In this document: in pieces, positions 10,890-21,349 of the stretch
Layout: every line of letters begins with the position of its first letter
Position numbering within the stretch: position 1 is the first letter of the stretch
Source: Silene conica
Lineage: Eukaryota; Streptophyta; Magnoliopsida; Caryophyllales; Caryophyllaceae
NCBI GenBank assembly: GCA_029255685.2
Contig: CM055318.2
Location: 18,791,001-18,855,000 of the forward strand
Length of the DNA stretch: 64,000 bases
Direction: 5' to 3'
Notes under the pieces: generated by a model
What the model was told of the DNA's origin: nothing
The model's input: only the letters and a program-made list of their open reading frames with translations
Database searches by the model: none
Program-made: the position numbers and the translations under genes

Positions 10890-11480
10890 ACCATCAAAGA
10901 AGTTACTATCACCACAATTATAAGAAACAGAATAGCCAAAGCATGAGCAGCTCTATTAACCTTTCTACTAACCAAAGACCAATAAACGGAACGGAAACTA
11001 ATATCACAAAAGGATAACACACTTCGTTAAGAGTCATGCGAAAATCGCTACAACCAACTTTCCAACATTGCAGCGACTCGATTACTTCTTTACAATCACC
11101 TTTCACATGAACACTTGCATACTTCATTCGTCTCTCTAAGCGCAGTCCCCACGAGAACAACCTCCGTCTCAGCAATCCGCACCTCGCACTTTTCCCGTCG
11201 TCTCTCCTCAATCCCCACAACAGCTCACCTCCACCCGTCCTACAAATGACCCTTAAACCCACCCCTTCTCCCTCTTTAACACTCACGACCACTCTAAGAA
11301 TTATGTCAGACAATGTGGTCTGTATTCGCGATGGTTGACCATTCTACCCCGGCTCTCCTAGCATAAAAAATTACAGCCTTGCCATCACTTCGCTCCTCTA
11401 CCTCGTCCAACTCTCTCAACAGCTCCCTCACCCTCCTCACCGCACTCTCCATTCTCCACCCTCATCACCTTTTGCTAGGT
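10890..11480 (-). pseudogene. RNase H-like (RVT_3) domain remnant, LINE-type
   Basis: On the minus strand the translation reads GEGVGLRVICRTGGGELLWGL, then LFSWGLRLERRMKYASVHVKGDCKEVIESL, then (in another frame) FRSVYWSLVSRKVNRAAHALA. This is the layout of the plant RNase H-like domain found at the end of many LINEs and in related host genes: a D/G-rich first strand, the ESDC-like strand (here VKGDC), and the final RxxNxxAHxLA signature. A frameshift separates the last part, around 10.92-11.02 kb, and the expected AEA motif before the middle helix is degraded. Its left end runs into the copia LTR, so the copia insertion may have truncated it. Confidence 0.65.
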
Positions 11481-13380
11481 AATCATCTCATTACGAAACT
11501 CCCACACACTACTATAATTTCCTTACTTTTCAACGCTTTTGATCTACACGCCTAAAAGAGTCGACCCATTTTTTCCCAAATATTCATTTTAATAATATAA
11601 CAAACTACCAAAAAAAACTCAACCGTCGCCTAATATTATTTCCTCCTCAGCTCGCGCTTTATACTTTCTATTTTCCAAACCAGGATACACTCTAATTTCA
11701 TCATCCATCGTCTTCTTCTCCAATTTAAACTTTTTCCCCAATTTTTTCATTTACCTCCTTCCTCGATTACATCTGCTACTCAATTTATTTTTTCCCCAAA
11801 AAATCCCAATTAATTGATTAATGAAAACCTAATTCATATACTGTGTTCATATTTCTCAATTACTCACCCAGGCGGCCAGGCCACTGAACGAATCGCGCTC
11901 ATCATTAATCATCATCGTCATCAGCTAAATAGGTAAGTAATTAATCAAAACTTTATGAACGCTTTTATTTAATCATCATCGTCATCAACTAATTCATCTA
12001 TTGTCCATCTTTCTCAATAAGTTATGTTGGAATAATTTTCATTAATCTTGTTTGTTTTTTCAATGAAATAGAGGGATATATGAATATGACAAAGAGGTTC
12101 ATGAATATGTATTTGCTTTGTGTATTTTTCATGGTTGTTTTACCCGGGTTTAATTTGTAATTGAAACTCAGATTATGATATTATCGACTTCCAGTAGCTT
12201 TACGATTGAATATTGCAGCTGACAGAAGTCGCCCCAACTCGGGGGATGATGCTTAGCAGAGTCAAGTACTTTCTGATGTTAACTCGTAGTTTATTGTGTG
12301 TAATTTTTACTGCCATTGCCTAGAGGTGACTTCTGGGATAGGGTTCCATTATAGTGATTTCAACATGATACAATATCAATATTCTTTGGAGTAGCAACAA
12401 AAATCTGTGTTGGAGCTCACAACATTAGCACCGTCAACTGAATAGTTTTTGTTTTGGCGTAAAGGGAATCACAATTAGTTTTGATGGAGATCAGATTTCA
12501 AACACAAGTCATGACTCAGTTTTTAGATAAGGGGAAGGTGACTTGTCATGGGCAATCACTCTCTGCCCTACTATAAGGATTCAAGCAGTTTCTTACTCCT
12601 AAAGTCCTAGACCCCAGTTTTTAGATAAAGGGGAAGGGAATTCAACTTCTTTCTCTACTTTCGTTATTCAAACAAAAGCACTAGCCGGGCTTAAGACTAG
12701 AATCTTTTTCTATTGAATCTTAATTACTTTGCATAACTATACAATGAATTTGAAAAGACCATTTCTGATATTCCGACATTTTTCTTATAGTTACATGTAT
12801 TTTGCTATGCCAGATAGTCAGTCAACTTCCTCTAGCTCTGGGACGCGTAAAAAGCATGGACTTTACAATTAGTTATGTAAACCCGAAGAAGGAGGCTTTT
12901 CTATAAGGACAGAGATCTGATGCCCTTAGCCTGTTAGTAATTCTAGATGTAGGGAAAGAGCTTGTCTTTATCTTGCATTCTGGCCCGTGTGAATTTGTAT
13001 AAGACACTCCCTTTTCTTTTTTTTTAACACAAGGTAAGAAAGTGTAACAGAATTGTACCTGCGCCGTCTCCCTATATACCACACCACCCGCTAGCGTCTT
13101 CTTTATCAACTGTGATGGTTGACACTAGAGATCTTTCTTCTGATACGGTATATGACTTTCCATATTATACCAATAAGCACGGGACGAAAAGTCATTAGTC
13201 TACTTAGCAACCCTCTCTTTACTTTAAAATTCTAAAGCTCAACCACCAGATGATTATCATTTCTTTTTCATAAGGAATTGGTTGCTTGCTTAAAAGTTAG
13301 AACTGCAGTTTTCTGTTTTAAGATCTCATTTATTTGTTTGGAAACGTTTTCACAGGTTGTTTTTAAACCACTTCAAGACT
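11481..13380 (+). other. Unresolved region, possible 5' leader exon of a decayed gene
   Basis: No protein family is recognised. CT-rich leader-like sequence runs from about 11640 and ends with a consensus splice donor at 11932/11933 (AATAG|GTAAGTAAT). A plausible acceptor precedes CTGACAGAAGTCGCC at about 12221, and a later possible exon reads DSQSTSSSSGTRKKHGLYN then stop at about 12811-12870. These could be parts of a host gene or pseudogene, but the pieces cannot be connected with confidence. Confidence 0.25.

Positions 13381-13381
<1 letters not shown>

Positions 13382-13438
<57 letters not shown>
13382..13438. repeat. (TA)n microsatellite
   Basis: About 28 AT dinucleotides in a row. The open frame that crosses it (Tyr-Ile repeats) is an artefact of the repeat. 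Confidence 0.95.
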
Positions 13439-13440
<2 letters not shown>

Positions 13441-13920
13441 CGAGCCATTTTCGATGCTATTTTGGGAAACCATGTTCTCTGAATGATATCAAATTAAGCA
13501 CTAGCATAATTTTGTGAAATAATTTGATACACTAATAATACTAATAGTAGAGTAGGTGGGTACCAGCATTGGGCACACCCTCTGATTTGTGATTCTGGGC
13601 AACAACAATAGGGAAACCCTTTAACGTTTAACTATTTCATTGTTTACTTTTCCGCGTTCTTGATTGGAATACTCTGCTTTACAGCAATTTTTAGATTGTT
13701 TGTGCACATAAAAATCATAAATTGTTTCATTCATCATCTGTTTTACATTAACAAATTTCCACAATAATAAGGGATCAAAACTGACGCTACTTCAGTAATA
13801 AGCAAAGACTAAAAAGAAGTCAGCAGCTTAACATGTTAGCATATATTGTAACATGTTAGTAATCAATAACAAGATGCTACTTGAAAGAGATTAAAGTATC
13901 TGAAACCATGGAACCAACAA
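13439..13920. other. No feature recognised
   Basis: AT-rich sequence without a credible open frame, element terminus or RNA gene. Confidence 0.4.
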
Positions 13921-14035
13921 CAAATGGATTACAATCTATTGACAATCTAATGATTTACTACTAACAATGAGAAATTAACTAAATGATTTACGTAATTGCG
14001 TAATTGACGAATCATCAAGAGAATGTTTTCGATGC
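13921..14035 (+). repeat. Dispersed repeat, copy 2 (partner at 366-482)
   Basis: Same-orientation partner of the block at 366-482. It ends abruptly at about 14035, where the remnant of the gypsy internal region begins, which suggests a breakpoint at that position. Confidence 0.65.
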
Positions 14036-15079
14036 GTGCTGCGCATCCCTTCTTATTCGATTGAGGTATAGTATATAGATTTATATCCGTTCGAGTTTCG
14101 AGGACGAAACTTTTTGAAGTTGGGGTGATTGTAACATCCCGTATTTTCGTAAAATCTAATTTAAGCGTTTTAAATTATTTTATGTAATAAAATAATATTT
14201 TAATAATTTATTTCGAAAGATTTTAATTTAAAAGTAAGATCCGTCTTAAGAACCTCAAGTCCTTAAGACGAATACAAACTTGGCATTGTTTAAAGATCCG
14301 ACTTAAATAACCGTTTCTAATAATCCGACCCATTTTATGTACTCGGGAAGGACAAGTCCATAAAACCCCCAAAACCCTTCCATCGACATAATACTTCTTC
14401 TTCATTTCATTTCACTGTGAAAAGAATTCATCCTAAAACCTCCATTTATACTTCCTTCTTTTCGAGCTTTCTTCATCATCCGTTCATCAAATCGCGAAAG
14501 TAAGTACATTTTCGGAATCCTCGTTCGATTTCCAAGTCATCCATCACTTTCATTTTTCATTTTATCGACTTCAAAAATCGGCCTGTTTTCCTTAGTTTCG
14601 TTTTAGGAGCCTAAAAACCCGTTTTCTATGTTGTAGGCATTGGCTTGGGCGATCCCGACACCGATAGCTACGTGATTGAGGAGGATCATTTGCCGGAATA
14701 AGCTTAAAGGTGACGATAATGAGAAACTCGGCCTATTTGTGAATATTAGCACTTTTGTTGTTGATCTTGTCATGGTTTCTGATTTATGTTTGAGTTGATG
14801 ATTTATGGACTTAGTAATATGTATAGGATTGTTCTTATGTGAGAAATTCATGCCCTTTGATGTTGAAACATACTCATATGTTATTTTCAAGTTTTTCACA
14901 TGTTCAGACGGATACATGAGATTTATCGTTTGAGGATTGTTGTTGGTGTTGTTTGCTGATAATTAGTAGTAGTGGGTGATTCAAGATGTTGGGTAAACTC
15001 CAATTGTAGGAATTTTATGGTTTTGATGTCGAATTATGGAAGTTAGAAGTGGCTGGAAAATGCGATTTCAGGCGTCAGG

Positions 15080-15395
15080 CTCTCTGAGCCGGTCGACCGA
15101 CCGGCCGCCGATCGACCGGCTGAGAGCGCTTCTTGAGATTTTTTGTAATTTATGCGTGACTTTGAGACCATAGGAAATAGGTCTCCCAGCCGGCAGACCG
15201 GCCGCCTGCCAGCCGGCTGGGAGTGCGTTACTGTTGATTCGAGATTTCAAATTTTAGGAGGCTGAGTTCCCAGCTGGCCGACCGGCTGCCTGCCGACCGG
15301 CTGGGAGTTCGTGTATTGTTTCAGAAAAGAGAGAAAAGGCTGAGGTGGTCACCAGCCGGCCGACCGGCTGCCTGCCGACCGGCTGGGGACCCCTG
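15080..15395 (+). repeat. Four GC-rich palindromic cassettes in the gypsy LTR
   Basis: Four copies of a 30-35 bp GC-rich block (about 15082-15127, 15186-15222, 15268-15305 and 15350-15387) are separated by 50-65 bp of AT-rich sequence. The best-preserved copies read GCCGACCGGCTGCCTGCC then GACCGGCTGG. Each carries complementary arms of the CCAGCCGG/CCGGCTGG type and can fold on itself. They stand out sharply in an otherwise AT-rich LTR. Confidence 0.85.
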
Positions 15396-15545
15396 TAGGC
15401 TATTTTGAGGTTTTTTTGTAAATTGTGTGTAACTTTCAAACGGTTAATCGGTTTTACTTGAAACTTGTTTTGTGTACCTTTGACATGTATTTGAGGTCCC
15501 CGGAGGATGGGCAACATTATATTGGGTTCGGGAATAGGGTAAGGA

Positions 15546-15597
15546 CAGAGACCCCCCGGTCGGGCAACCGAAAGGGAAACCGGCTCTCCCTCATCTT
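15546..15597 (+). repeat. Structured bracket element, copy A
   Basis: This block reads GACCCCCCGG, then the hairpin TCGG-GCAA-CCGA, then AGGGAAACCGGCTCTCCCT. The loop GCAA fits a GNRA tetraloop. The second part can pair AGGGA with TCCCT. A second copy at 16419-16463 has a different stem and loop that still pair. Confidence 0.7.
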
Positions 15598-15683
15598 AGT
15601 TCTCGAGGTCAATTAAGTGTTGATTAGAAGTTAAAGGTAGAACTATAGAGTAGTTCATAGACTTGAATGATATTGTTTTGATG

Positions 15684-16276
15684 CGTATTAAGTTATGCCT
15701 TAAGCTGGCCTCTGAACTTAATACGTGAACTGTTTGTCGTGTATGGGAACATGCGTTGAGTTTTCGCCTCTGAGTTCCATACATGTTTGTTTGTCGTGTC
15801 TGGGACATGCGTTGAGTTTTCGCCTCTGAGTCCAGACATGTATGTGTGATCGCGTCAGGACATGCCTTAAGCTGGCCTCTGAGTCTGACGAGTAGAGCAA
15901 CTGCACGACGGGGCAGTCAGGTTGTCATACCTTACCCGGAGTGCAGGTGTTTGGTGCTAGAACATGCGTTGAGTTTTCGCCTCTGAGTCTAGTATCTTGT
16001 AATGTGGTAGGGGAACATGCGTTGAGTTTTCGCCTCTGAGTTCCTTACTGGTGATAGTGAATTGAATGTTAGTCCATGCGTTGAGTTTTCGCCTCTGAGT
16101 CTAATGTTCAGTGATAGCCGGTCCATGCGTTGAGTTTTCGCCTCTGAGTCCTTGCTTGATATTGTGAACTTGGTATTTAGGTTATGCGTTAAGATGTCGC
16201 CTCTGAACCTTTATACTTGCTGAATTATTTAGTACCTAGGTTATGCGTTAAGATGTCGCCTCTGAACCTTTGTACT
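15684..16276 (+). repeat. Ten-unit hairpin array with conserved core and unit-specific complementary arms
   Basis: Ten units, mostly about 56 bp apart, share the core ATGCGTTGAG-TTTT-CGCCTCTGA (variants ATGCCTTAAGCTGGCCTCTGA and ATGCGTTAAGATGTCGCC). Each core is flanked by arms that differ between units but are complementary within the unit: CGTATTAAGTT/AACTTAATACG (15684, 15715), TGTATGGGAAC/GTTCCATACA (15740, 15773), TGTCTGGGAC/GTCCAGACA (15797, 15830), CGTCAGGAC/GTCTGACG (15853, 15883), TGCTAGAAC/GTCTAGTA (15955, 15987), GTAGGGGAAC/GTTCCTTAC (16007, 16040). Four weaker units follow to about 16276. The core has its own inner stem, GCG/CGC or GCC/GGC. Confidence 0.9.
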
Positions 16277-16418
16277 TGCTGTTTTATATCTGCTTGCCTT
16301 GATGATGGTACCGTGTCAGATATGCATAGTATGTTATTGTTGTTATATGAGTTGTGGTTAAATCATCCAAGGCATTGGATGACTCTTAGTTCGGTTTCAT
16401 AAATAATTGGATTGAAAG

Positions 16419-16463
16419 ACCCCCCGACTGGGTAACCAGTAGGGAAACCGGCTCTCCCTCCTA
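16419..16463 (+). repeat. Structured bracket element, copy B
   Basis: Direct-repeat partner of 15546-15597, about 870 bp away. Here the hairpin is ACTGG-GTAA-CCAGT. The stem differs from copy A, yet pairing is kept and the loop is again GNRA-like, followed by the same AGGGAAACCGGCTCTCCCT. Confidence 0.7.
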
Positions 16464-16778
16464 TTTGTTTATGAAGTTAGTTGAGAGCCGTGCATGGTAT
16501 TCGCATGATAGTAAGAGATCAGATGATGAGTTGTTTATACTTCACATGTTGTTATATGCTGGAGTATTCTGTATTGTTTTATATGTTACGTGTTGTCACA
16601 AAAGGTGGCTAGGAGAACTCTAGTCACTCCCCACTGATTGTGGCGTACATGTTTTCATGTATGTAGGTACATGCTGGTTGGAGCAGGGGTTCACGAGAGC
16701 TAGCGAGCGATGATCCGTTCATCATGACTTACCTTATGTCGTTTAGCTGGACTCGTAGTTTGTTACATTTGTTTTGGT

Positions 16779-16806
16779 GCCGGTAGGGATGTTCCATCCC
16801 CGGCTG
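16779..16806 (+). repeat. Strong hairpin in the LTR
   Basis: GCCGG-TA-GGGATG, loop TTC, CATCCC-CGGC gives a GC-rich stem of ten or more pairs. It sits downstream of the hairpin array. Its role is unknown; a transcript-end or structural role is only a guess. Confidence 0.6.
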
Positions 16807-17370
16807 ATGTATTTATTTTATGTTTCAGTTTGATACTTAGTACCGTTACTTATCTATCTTGGTTTCAGTTTCAGTTTACGTTTTAGCGTAAGACTTCTCG
16901 CATGTTGTTTTATCTTCTAAAAAGTTTTAATTCCGCTGCACTTTTGGTACTTTTATGTGTTTATATTTCCGCTTTCGCGAGGGGTTTTACACCTCGTCTT
17001 ATCCGGTTTAGGGCGAGGGGATCATCTTCATACGACCTCTATCCAAGTATATACCGACGTTGGAAATTGTTGGAAAGAAATGTTTTCTTTGGATTGGAAT
17101 TATCTTGAAAAGTTGGATATGGGTTTGAATCTTTTGGAACACTTATGTTGTTCTTAATCAGATTAAATTATTTGTTCCCCTTCAATTAACAGTGGCAATT
17201 CTGAAACTCTGTTTTTAATCTTTCGAAACACTTTTATTACATATTACTTTAACATGTCTTTTAAGTTATGACTTCATATTCCGTTTATTCTTTATTCGGA
17301 TTGTTTACCTTACTCAACATTATTGTTGACCCTTTTATTTGTTTTGTCCTTGCTTGGACCTGCGGTGATC

Positions 17371-18028
17371 ACAAATTGTGTGAGCAGATCGTGTGACAGG
17401 TACTCGTGGGAATTAGTCGTGGGATGCACATAAGAGCGCGCTTAATAGTTTCTTTCAAAGACAAATGCTTAAAGACTTTATCTTTCTTTTGGATCGTTGA
17501 ACTTATTTTCGCTTCCGCAAACTTTAAATTTGGTTGTAATCGTATTTTATCCTTTGGATTTTAAATTGCATTAGACAACTACCTATTTTATTTCATGGTT
17601 AGGTACTACTACCACATTGGGTTTGATTGTGACACACCCATTATCCGAATTTTACTTGAAAACCCTATTTACTAATGAATAGGATGATGGGGGTGTTACA
17701 CAAATTGTGTGAGCAGATCGTGTGACAGGTACTCATGGGAATTAGTCGTGGGATGTACAGGAGAACGCGCTTAATGTTTCAACCGAAGACAAATGCTTTG
17801 AGACTTTATCTTTCTTTTTGGATTGTTGAACTTTATTTCGCTTCCGCAAACTTTAAACTTGGTTGTAATCGGATTTTATCCTTTGGGATTTTAAATTGCA
17901 TCGACAATTACCTATTTTATTACATGTCTAGGTACTGCTACCATATTTGGTTAAATTGTGACACATCCATGATCCGAATTTTACTTGAGAACCCTATTTA
18001 CAAATAAAGAGGATTATGGGGGTGTTAC
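17371..18028 (+). repeat. Tandem duplication of the LTR 3' end, two 330-bp copies
   Basis: 17371-17700 and 17701-18028 are head-to-tail copies, both starting CACAAATTGTGTGAGCAG (with the first base or two shared at the junction) and both ending GGGGGTGTTACA. They differ by roughly 10%, so the duplication is old or was formed from two different LTR copies. Confidence 0.9.
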
Positions 18029-18240
18029 ATCCTCGATCGAGTATTTATTCTCCTCGATCGAGTACTTAATCTACTCGATCGAGACCTTTTGATACTTAAT
18101 CTCCTAGATCGAGTATTTAATCTCCTCGGTCGAGAGCTTTTGATACTTAATTTCCTCGATCGAGTAATTAATCTTATCGATCGAGGAGATTAAGGCTATT
18201 TCTACTCGATTGAGAGGTTTTATTCCCTCGATCGAGTGAT
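18029..18240. repeat. TCGATCGA palindrome cluster 1
   Basis: Six exact TCGATCGA palindromes and three one-base variants (AGATCGAG, CGGTCGAG, CGATTGAG) occur in 212 bp, spaced about 20-30 bp apart and separated by T-rich words such as TTTTGATACTTAATCTCCT. Confidence 0.9.
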
Positions 18241-21004
18241 TTCAGCTAATTGCCCGCGCTTTTTCGTTAGCTTTTAGGTTAGATTTCCGAGAACACTAAT
18301 CTCCATTATAAAAGAGATTAGTTTTTCTCTAATCTGATATCACTCATTACTCACTTCTACTGTTATTTTTTACTCTTTACTTTTTATCATAAACTTTTAG
18401 ATATTTCTTTTCGTCAGACGATTGCTCTTGCCTTTATCAATTGTAATCTTTCTTTTCTCTTAATCTTTTTACTTTATTTCTTGTTCTTTGTTACTTTTGT
18501 TTCTTTATTCTTATAATTAGTTTAATTTACATATCTCTTATTATGTCTTTTATTACTCTCATCTCAATTGTTAATATAGATCCCAAAACCATGAGTAACT
18601 AATTTCTTTGTATGTTTGGATGAGGGAAACCACGGTAGTAATGTAATATGATTAATATTTTTAGCTAGTTTTGCGATAAGGTTTGTTTGATGGCAATTTA
18701 ATTGTGAATTGGTCGATTGAATGCATGCAGGAGACCGGTTTATTTAGTTAAACCTGACCTAGATCGAGAGATTGGAAGGGTAGACTTGCCTATAGAACAA
18801 TAGAATAAATCTAATAGAGCGAAAGTTATTTAGGGACTTCTAGGGTGATTTGAGACCGAAAGAAGATCATCGCTACCCACCTTATCATGACCGATTGTCC
18901 TATATTAATCCGGTAGCTAATACCGTGGTGACCCGATTCTTGACATATTCTCTTCTCTTGTTTAGATTTATATTTTTCTTCCTTTATTTCTCTCTTTTAA
19001 TTTCTCTCTTTTAATCCTCTCATTAGTTTAGACAAACCAATTCAAACCCCCCAAATTTGTGACTGAACGAACTAGATTTGCATATAGACGTTGCCTCCCT
19101 GTGGAGATCGACCATACTTCCACGAGCTTTTAGTTAGTACACTCAGGTTATTATTTTTGGTGTATAACGACTAAATTCCCCAAACCAAACCTTTGTTTGT
19201 CCTCAAGCAAACTAAATGAAACTATGTATACTAAATGCAACTACTATGAACCTAATGGAAAGGAGTACATTTTAGAGCTAGCTATAGGTCAATTGCTAAA
19301 CTATTTCAATGCAAATGATCAATCGCCAAAAAGCTAAATACAAAAGTAACGAATTTATGCATATCTTCAAAAAAAACTTGGACATTTGACTTTGCAAGAC
19401 TTGTATATTCGGACTCTCCCGGGTCGCTCTTCTCTCAACAAAGCAAAGGTGAGTATGATATGTGCAAAGAGAGAAAGAAAAAATAGACACTCACCCAGAC
19501 TACGGCCAACATAAACATGCAATGCAACTAATATGATAAGAGATTCAGTTACCGTACACTCGCATTTCAATCGTTCAAGGACTATCACATGCCGAATACT
19601 TGCAAAAGTTTGGATAAGTGAGGTAGTGGGTAAGAAGAGGCAAAACAAGTATGGAATAGAGGAGGTAAAGCGTAAAGCTAGCTACCTAATCTTAACCGTA
19701 TACAACATTCGTCTTCTTATTTCATAATGAAACACAATGCCCTGATTTGGCATACAACTCACCAAAACCCAATAATCCGAATCAGAACAAAACCAGATAG
19801 CTTATGAAACACTTAATAATTCCCAAAAGATATACAGAAAGTGCGGAAATGACAAACACATCTCTTTTTCTTTCCTTTTTTTTTCTTTTTTCTTTTTTTT
19901 TTCTTTTGATTTTCAGCTATCTTTCGCTAAATCCAATCCGATCCAAAACTCCAAATTCTTCGATCACCAACTCCAAATTCATTCTCCGATCACCAACTCC
20001 GACACAAAAGAACGAACCAAAACTGATATAATAAAACATGTACCACAGAAACTGACACAAAACTAGCTCGACGTAAGGTAGGCTTCGATTTGGGTGTAGT
20101 TAATGGGACAACTGGCAGTTTTCGCTAAATGTGGAGTTTTAATGGGCAAAATGAGAAAGAGGAAAAACTGCAAGTATTCTCCAAACATGTGATACCGACC
20201 ACAAACCCATGCGTGCAGGCAATAAGAAATCAAATATTATATACATGCAATGCTATGAAATGCGGGGAGTAACTACTCTCAATCCTAGATGAATTGGTCA
20301 TGGATGTCACCAGTTATAGGCTCTAAAACTCAGATTTTAAGTAGATTACCAAAATACAAGTCAAGTCTAATAGTCCAAGTAAAAATTTCAAGACAAAATT
20401 CGAGACATGTTTGACAAGATTTTGCTAAATGGTGGTGAAAAATACAAAGAATAACAACAAAATGATCTATAGAGCAATATCATCATCAAATAACTTCAAT
20501 CCGACTCGACTATATGCAAAAATAAACGTGATATTTTTTGAGTTTTTTGAATTTTTTGAAGCAAACATGAAATGAAAGACATAAAATAAATGTGAATGCA
20601 TGCAAAATTAAAATGCACACGCAAAAGGATGCATTACCCACCCTAAACCAAAACCGACAATGTCCTCATTGTCTTCTCAGCACAACAACAAATAAGGGGA
20701 AAGGGGTTACACAGCCTAATACATGTTACTAAGGGAATATATACAAACGAGAAAAACTAAATGCAAAAGATGGAAAATGGGAACTGAAAACTTAAAAGAT
20801 GCGAGCTTCCCCAAACCAGCAGCTGAAATATGGATAGTTAATTGTCTCTAGGAATTACTTCATCTACCGTTTTGTAAGTTTTGGGCTAGAAACTCGTTTC
20901 AGGTAAGGATTAAGGAAGATTAAACAAAACGCAAAGAGCCCAAAGAGGAAAAGAAAGAACAAAAGGAGAGATATAACGAAAGCTACTCAATCGAATAAAT
21001 GTAT

Positions 21005-21185
21005 TCAATCAATCGAGTAATTTCTTCCCTTTCTTCCTCGATCGAGGGAGCTGATTCACTCGATCGAGAAGTTCGCATATCCCTTCGACTTCTTTTACTC
21101 GATAGAGAAGTTGAAATGGTCGATCGATACTTTTGAAACTGAAAACTTTCGATCGAGGACTTTGGTTCTCTCGATCGACCCCTTT
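21005..21185. repeat. TCGATCGA palindrome cluster 2
   Basis: Five exact TCGATCGA palindromes plus two variants in 180 bp. The sequence after the last palindrome (TCTGGCACGCCTTTTTGCGT) resembles that after cluster 1 (TTGCCCGCGCTTTTTCGT) in the same orientation, so the two clusters may be copies of one repeat family. Confidence 0.85.
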
Positions 21186-21349
21186 GGCATCTGGCACGCC
21201 TTTTTGCGTACGGCCGTTCTTACCTGCAAAACTAACAAAATACGCATCCTAAAAATTACAAAACCACAGAAACATAGTATGAAATATTTTAGCTAACTAA
21301 TTGTCTATACGCTAACTACTTGTTGTCTAAATTGTCTAAACGCGATAAA

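Larger units (their letters stand above)
14036..18028 (+). mobile_element. Ty3/gypsy (probably Tekay/Del-like) 3' end: short internal tail plus very long LTR
   Basis: A fossil. 14036-14131 is the last part of the internal region, ending with GAGGACGAAACTTTTTGAAG and a purine tract. The LTR begins TGTAACATCCCGTATTTTCG at 14132 and ends GGGGGTGTTACA at 17700, giving about 3.57 kb with TG...CA ends typical of large plant chromovirus LTRs. The last 330 bp are then duplicated head to tail (17701-18028). All coding parts and the other LTR are missing from the window. The lineage is inferred from LTR ends and size, not from protein. Internal repeat arrays are listed separately. Confidence 0.75.
18029..21290. 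mobile_element. Ty3/gypsy-type debris (Athila/Tat-like), no coding capacity
   Basis: The phrase CCTCCCTGTGGAGATCGACC at about 19096, followed by GGTTATTATTTTTGGTGTAT, is typical of plant Athila/Tat LTR ends. On the minus strand, GAGGACAAACAAAGGTTTGG (near 19210) and GAGGACATTGTCGG (near 20665) resemble the region just before the 3' LTR in that lineage. TCGATCGA clusters sit near both ends (18029-18240 and 21000-21190). No LTR pair, target duplication or protein domain could be fixed, so boundaries, strand and number of elements are uncertain. It is heavily decayed. Confidence 0.45.

Noticed and set aside
12873-13109. 78-codon minus-strand open frame
   Set aside because: No recognised family and no supporting splice sites or neighbours. 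Likely chance in non-coding DNA.
13278-13517. Open frame with a run of Tyr-Ile repeats
   Set aside because: It only reads through a (TA)n microsatellite and has no other support.
15684-16276. CRISPR-like look: conserved repeat with variable spacers of similar length
   Set aside because: This is a plant LTR, the variable parts are complementary to each other across each repeat, and there are no associated genes. A hairpin array explains it better.
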